Positions 25,943-27,283 of a stretch of 27,283 nucleotides of DNA are shown one piece after another. Origin of the DNA: a virus; IMG/VR virus record IMGVR_UViG_3300045996_000691, positions 1 through 27,283 of that record. One strand, written 5' to 3'. The notes below the pieces were generated by a model, which did no database searches, was not told the origin of the DNA, and was given only the letters and a program-made list of their open reading frames with translations. A program made the position numbers and the translations under genes. Positions within the stretch are counted from its first letter, which is position 1. Each line of letters begins with the position of its first letter.

Positions 25943-26917
25943 ATGGCGGTTAAAGCTATTGGCGAAATGGCTATATTCTATGGAGACAAGCAGAACCAAG
26001 GTCAATACGACAATGGTGTTTGGATGGACCTTCTAGATATACCATATATATCAAAATTAGAAGAAGCTGGTTTATACAAAACTATCATACGGACTCTTTG
26101 GTTAGAGTCAACCGGATGGTCTAGGGAAATTAAGAATAGATATCCCCATGTTACCCTGATAGGGTTGTCCGATCATCCCCTTTCTACTCACATTTCACGA
26201 TTACCCGCAAATCAGCAACACGCTTATATCAGCGATTTAGAATATCTCGACGGAATCATGGCTCTTACAGAAGAAGAGCGTCAGTGGTATTCGATTGCAG
26301 TTCCGTCAAAGCCGGTAGAGCGTGTCGGCCTTCCCTTTCCGTTCGATTCTTATGAAGAGAAATACGGGCAGCTAAGAAATAGTGAAAAGCGCTATATAGG
26401 GCTAGGCGTCGGAGCGTCGGATAACGATAGAAACTTTGTGAGTAATCTAATGGCTTTCCGCTACCTACAACTCCATAATCCTGATCTAGTGGGGGTATTT
26501 CTATCAATTCCACAACAGTTGATGCCCTACTGCATCTATTGGGCGGATCAAATTGATAATGTTTATATCCACGAGCGAGAGGATATGCCTGAGTTTTATG
26601 ATATGTTATCTCAGTGTAAATTTGTTATCAATCTTGCTGATCGGAATACCCCCGGTAGAATACAAGGAGAAGCAGCGTTCTTTGAGGTACCAGTTATAGG
26701 TTCAAATAGGCTTGAATTACAGAATGAGTTATACCCGACCTTGGCTGTTACCCCGTATGCTATAGAAGATGTTGTGAAGATGGGTCAGTACCTATTAGAC
26801 AACCCCGTAGAGGGAGCTAAGATAGGTGCGCGGGCCAGAAAAACTTTACGTCATTATTCTTATGATAGAAGCTTACAAAGATTCAATAGACTACTTGAAC
26901 GAATAAGGGGTGACTAG
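25943..26917 (+). CDS. GT-B glycosyltransferase-like protein
   Basis: A product of 324 residues, following the GT2 gene by 11 bases with AAGGAGAAGG as ribosome site. It has a GT4-like layout: an N-terminal Rossmann half (VTLIGLSDHPLSTHI), then the C-terminal donor half with VYIHEREDMPEFYDMLSQCK, NLADRNTPGRIQGEAAFFEVP (shown in parts: TPGRIQGEAAF, with the acidic donor-site Glu) and EVPVIGSNR. Probable sugar transferase acting with its neighbour. It ends with tandem amber codons TAG-TAG, the second sharing its G with the next GTG start. Confidence 0.75.
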   Translation: MAVKAIGEMAIFYGDKQNQGQYDNGVWMDLLDIPYISKLEEAGLYKTIIRTLWLESTGWSREIKNRYPHVTLIGLSDHPLSTHISRLPANQQHAYISDLEYLDGIMALTEEERQWYSIAVPSKPVERVGLPFPFDSYEEKYGQLRNSEKRYIGLGVGASDNDRNFVSNLMAFRYLQLHNPDLVGVFLSIPQQLMPYCIYWADQIDNVYIHEREDMPEFYDMLSQCKFVINLADRNTPGRIQGEAAFFEVPVIGSNRLELQNELYPTLAVTPYAIEDVVKMGQYLLDNPVEGAKIGARARKTLRHYSYDRSLQRFNRLLERIRGD

Positions 26918-26919
26918 TA

Positions 26920-27283
26920 GTGCCAATAAATCCAGAGTGGATAAAAGAAAAGATAGACAGTGTACGGGAAGAAATAGGACGTAACGTAACATTTTCTGTA
27001 TCCTCTAATGAAGAATGCTCGCTCTGTGTAGCGAGTGGATATTATGATACCATTAATGATACTACATTCTACTTCACTTGTCCTGTCTGTGATGGTAACT
27101 ACTACATGCCTACTCAAACAGAAACAGAAGTATTGGCACGAATCCATTGGGTTAGCGATGAACAGATTACAGCTACTCCCGGTGGTAAGTACTTTGCTGG
27201 TGACGCCTACATACATGTTGATCCTAGCTATAGAGAGCTAGCAGAATCCGCACAAACTGAGCGGGGCAAGGTCATTGTAGATG
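26920..27283 (+). CDS. Zinc-ribbon head/neck-region protein (3' partial)
   Basis: GTG 26920 (PINPEWIKEKIDSVREEIGR) opens a frame that runs off the window edge: 121 codons are visible with no stop. GGGGTGA lies seven to eight bases upstream. A zinc ribbon is formed by C-S-L-C and C-P-V-C about residues 37-63, then a beta-rich part (EVLARIHWVSDEQITATPGGKYFAGDAYIHVDPSY in outline) suggests a head-closure or neck protein. A different frame at 27035-27241 is its shadow. The role is inferred from position. Confidence 0.68.
   Translation, partial: MPINPEWIKEKIDSVREEIGRNVTFSVSSNEECSLCVASGYYDTINDTTFYFTCPVCDGNYYMPTQTETEVLARIHWVSDEQITATPGGKYFAGDAYIHVDPSYRELAESAQTERGKVIVD

Noticed and set aside
12301-26917. 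Full recoding of UAG to sense throughout the phage
   Set aside because: TAG is the stop of clear, correctly sized genes (terminase, portal, GT-B) and reading through would mostly add short tails or run into tRNAs. Partial suppression is the more economical view.
27035-27241. 68-codon ORF at the window end
   Set aside because: The overlapping frame from GTG 26920 is longer, has a ribosome site and a zinc ribbon, and runs off the window.

Overview
The window is one strand of a tailed bacteriophage genome (Caudoviricetes): every gene found is on the + strand, genes are short and tightly packed, and a complete head-packaging block is present. By eye the DNA is AT-rich (about 40% G+C), with GGAGG-type ribosome sites, GTG/TTG starts and TTGACA/TATAAT-type promoters. 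The host is not identifiable. The SH3-type lysin, the Sec signal peptide and the promoter style fit a Gram-positive host, and the many tRNAs for codons such as UUA, CUA, AGA and CGA would suit a host that rarely uses them; both points are inference.

Layout. (1) 2-2911: end of the tail region, a giant repeat-rich adhesin/fibre with a LamG domain and an in-frame follower gene separated from it by a single UAG. (2) 2917-16340: an accessory region in which tRNA genes alternate with small genes. I count 22 tRNA genes plus one 78-nt tRNA-shaped RNA, four blocks of structured non-coding RNA, two extended -10 promoters and about 35 small CDSs. Recognisable products are a TARG1/DarG-like macro domain protein, an HNH endonuclease, a VWA-domain protein, a pyruvyltransferase-glycosyltransferase pair, an S24/S26-like peptidase, a secreted protein, many zinc-ribbon microproteins and tiny membrane peptides. 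It ends at a strong terminator (16310-16340). (3) 16360-27283: the head module: putative small terminase, large terminase, portal, prohead protease with a nested scaffold, decoration-like protein, major capsid protein, terminator, connector-type proteins, a glucosaminidase/SH3 lysin, two glycosyltransferases and a truncated zinc-ribbon gene.

The unusual biology is in region 2. One tRNA has anticodon CUA, an amber suppressor. About 400 bases upstream, an otherwise well-formed ORF reads ATG-ACA-TAG and then continues open for 75 codons, and the fibre and its follower are joined in frame across one UAG. TAG also ends many ordinary genes, so partial suppression is likelier than full recoding. tRNA genes and mRNAs are physically fused: six CDSs take their UAG stop from U8-A9-G10 of the following tRNA, three others end deeper inside a tRNA, and several CDSs begin at or just after a tRNA CCA end, with the purine-rich 3' acceptor strand in the Shine-Dalgarno position. 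Cutting the tRNAs out would therefore remove stop codons from upstream messages and create near-leaderless downstream ones. Several tRNAs are structurally odd: Leu anticodons on short-variable-loop bodies, a CAU anticodon on a long-variable-arm body, and a tRNA-Cys lacking the elbow nucleotides.

All RNA foldings here were done by hand and all protein calls rest on recognised motifs, without database searches.
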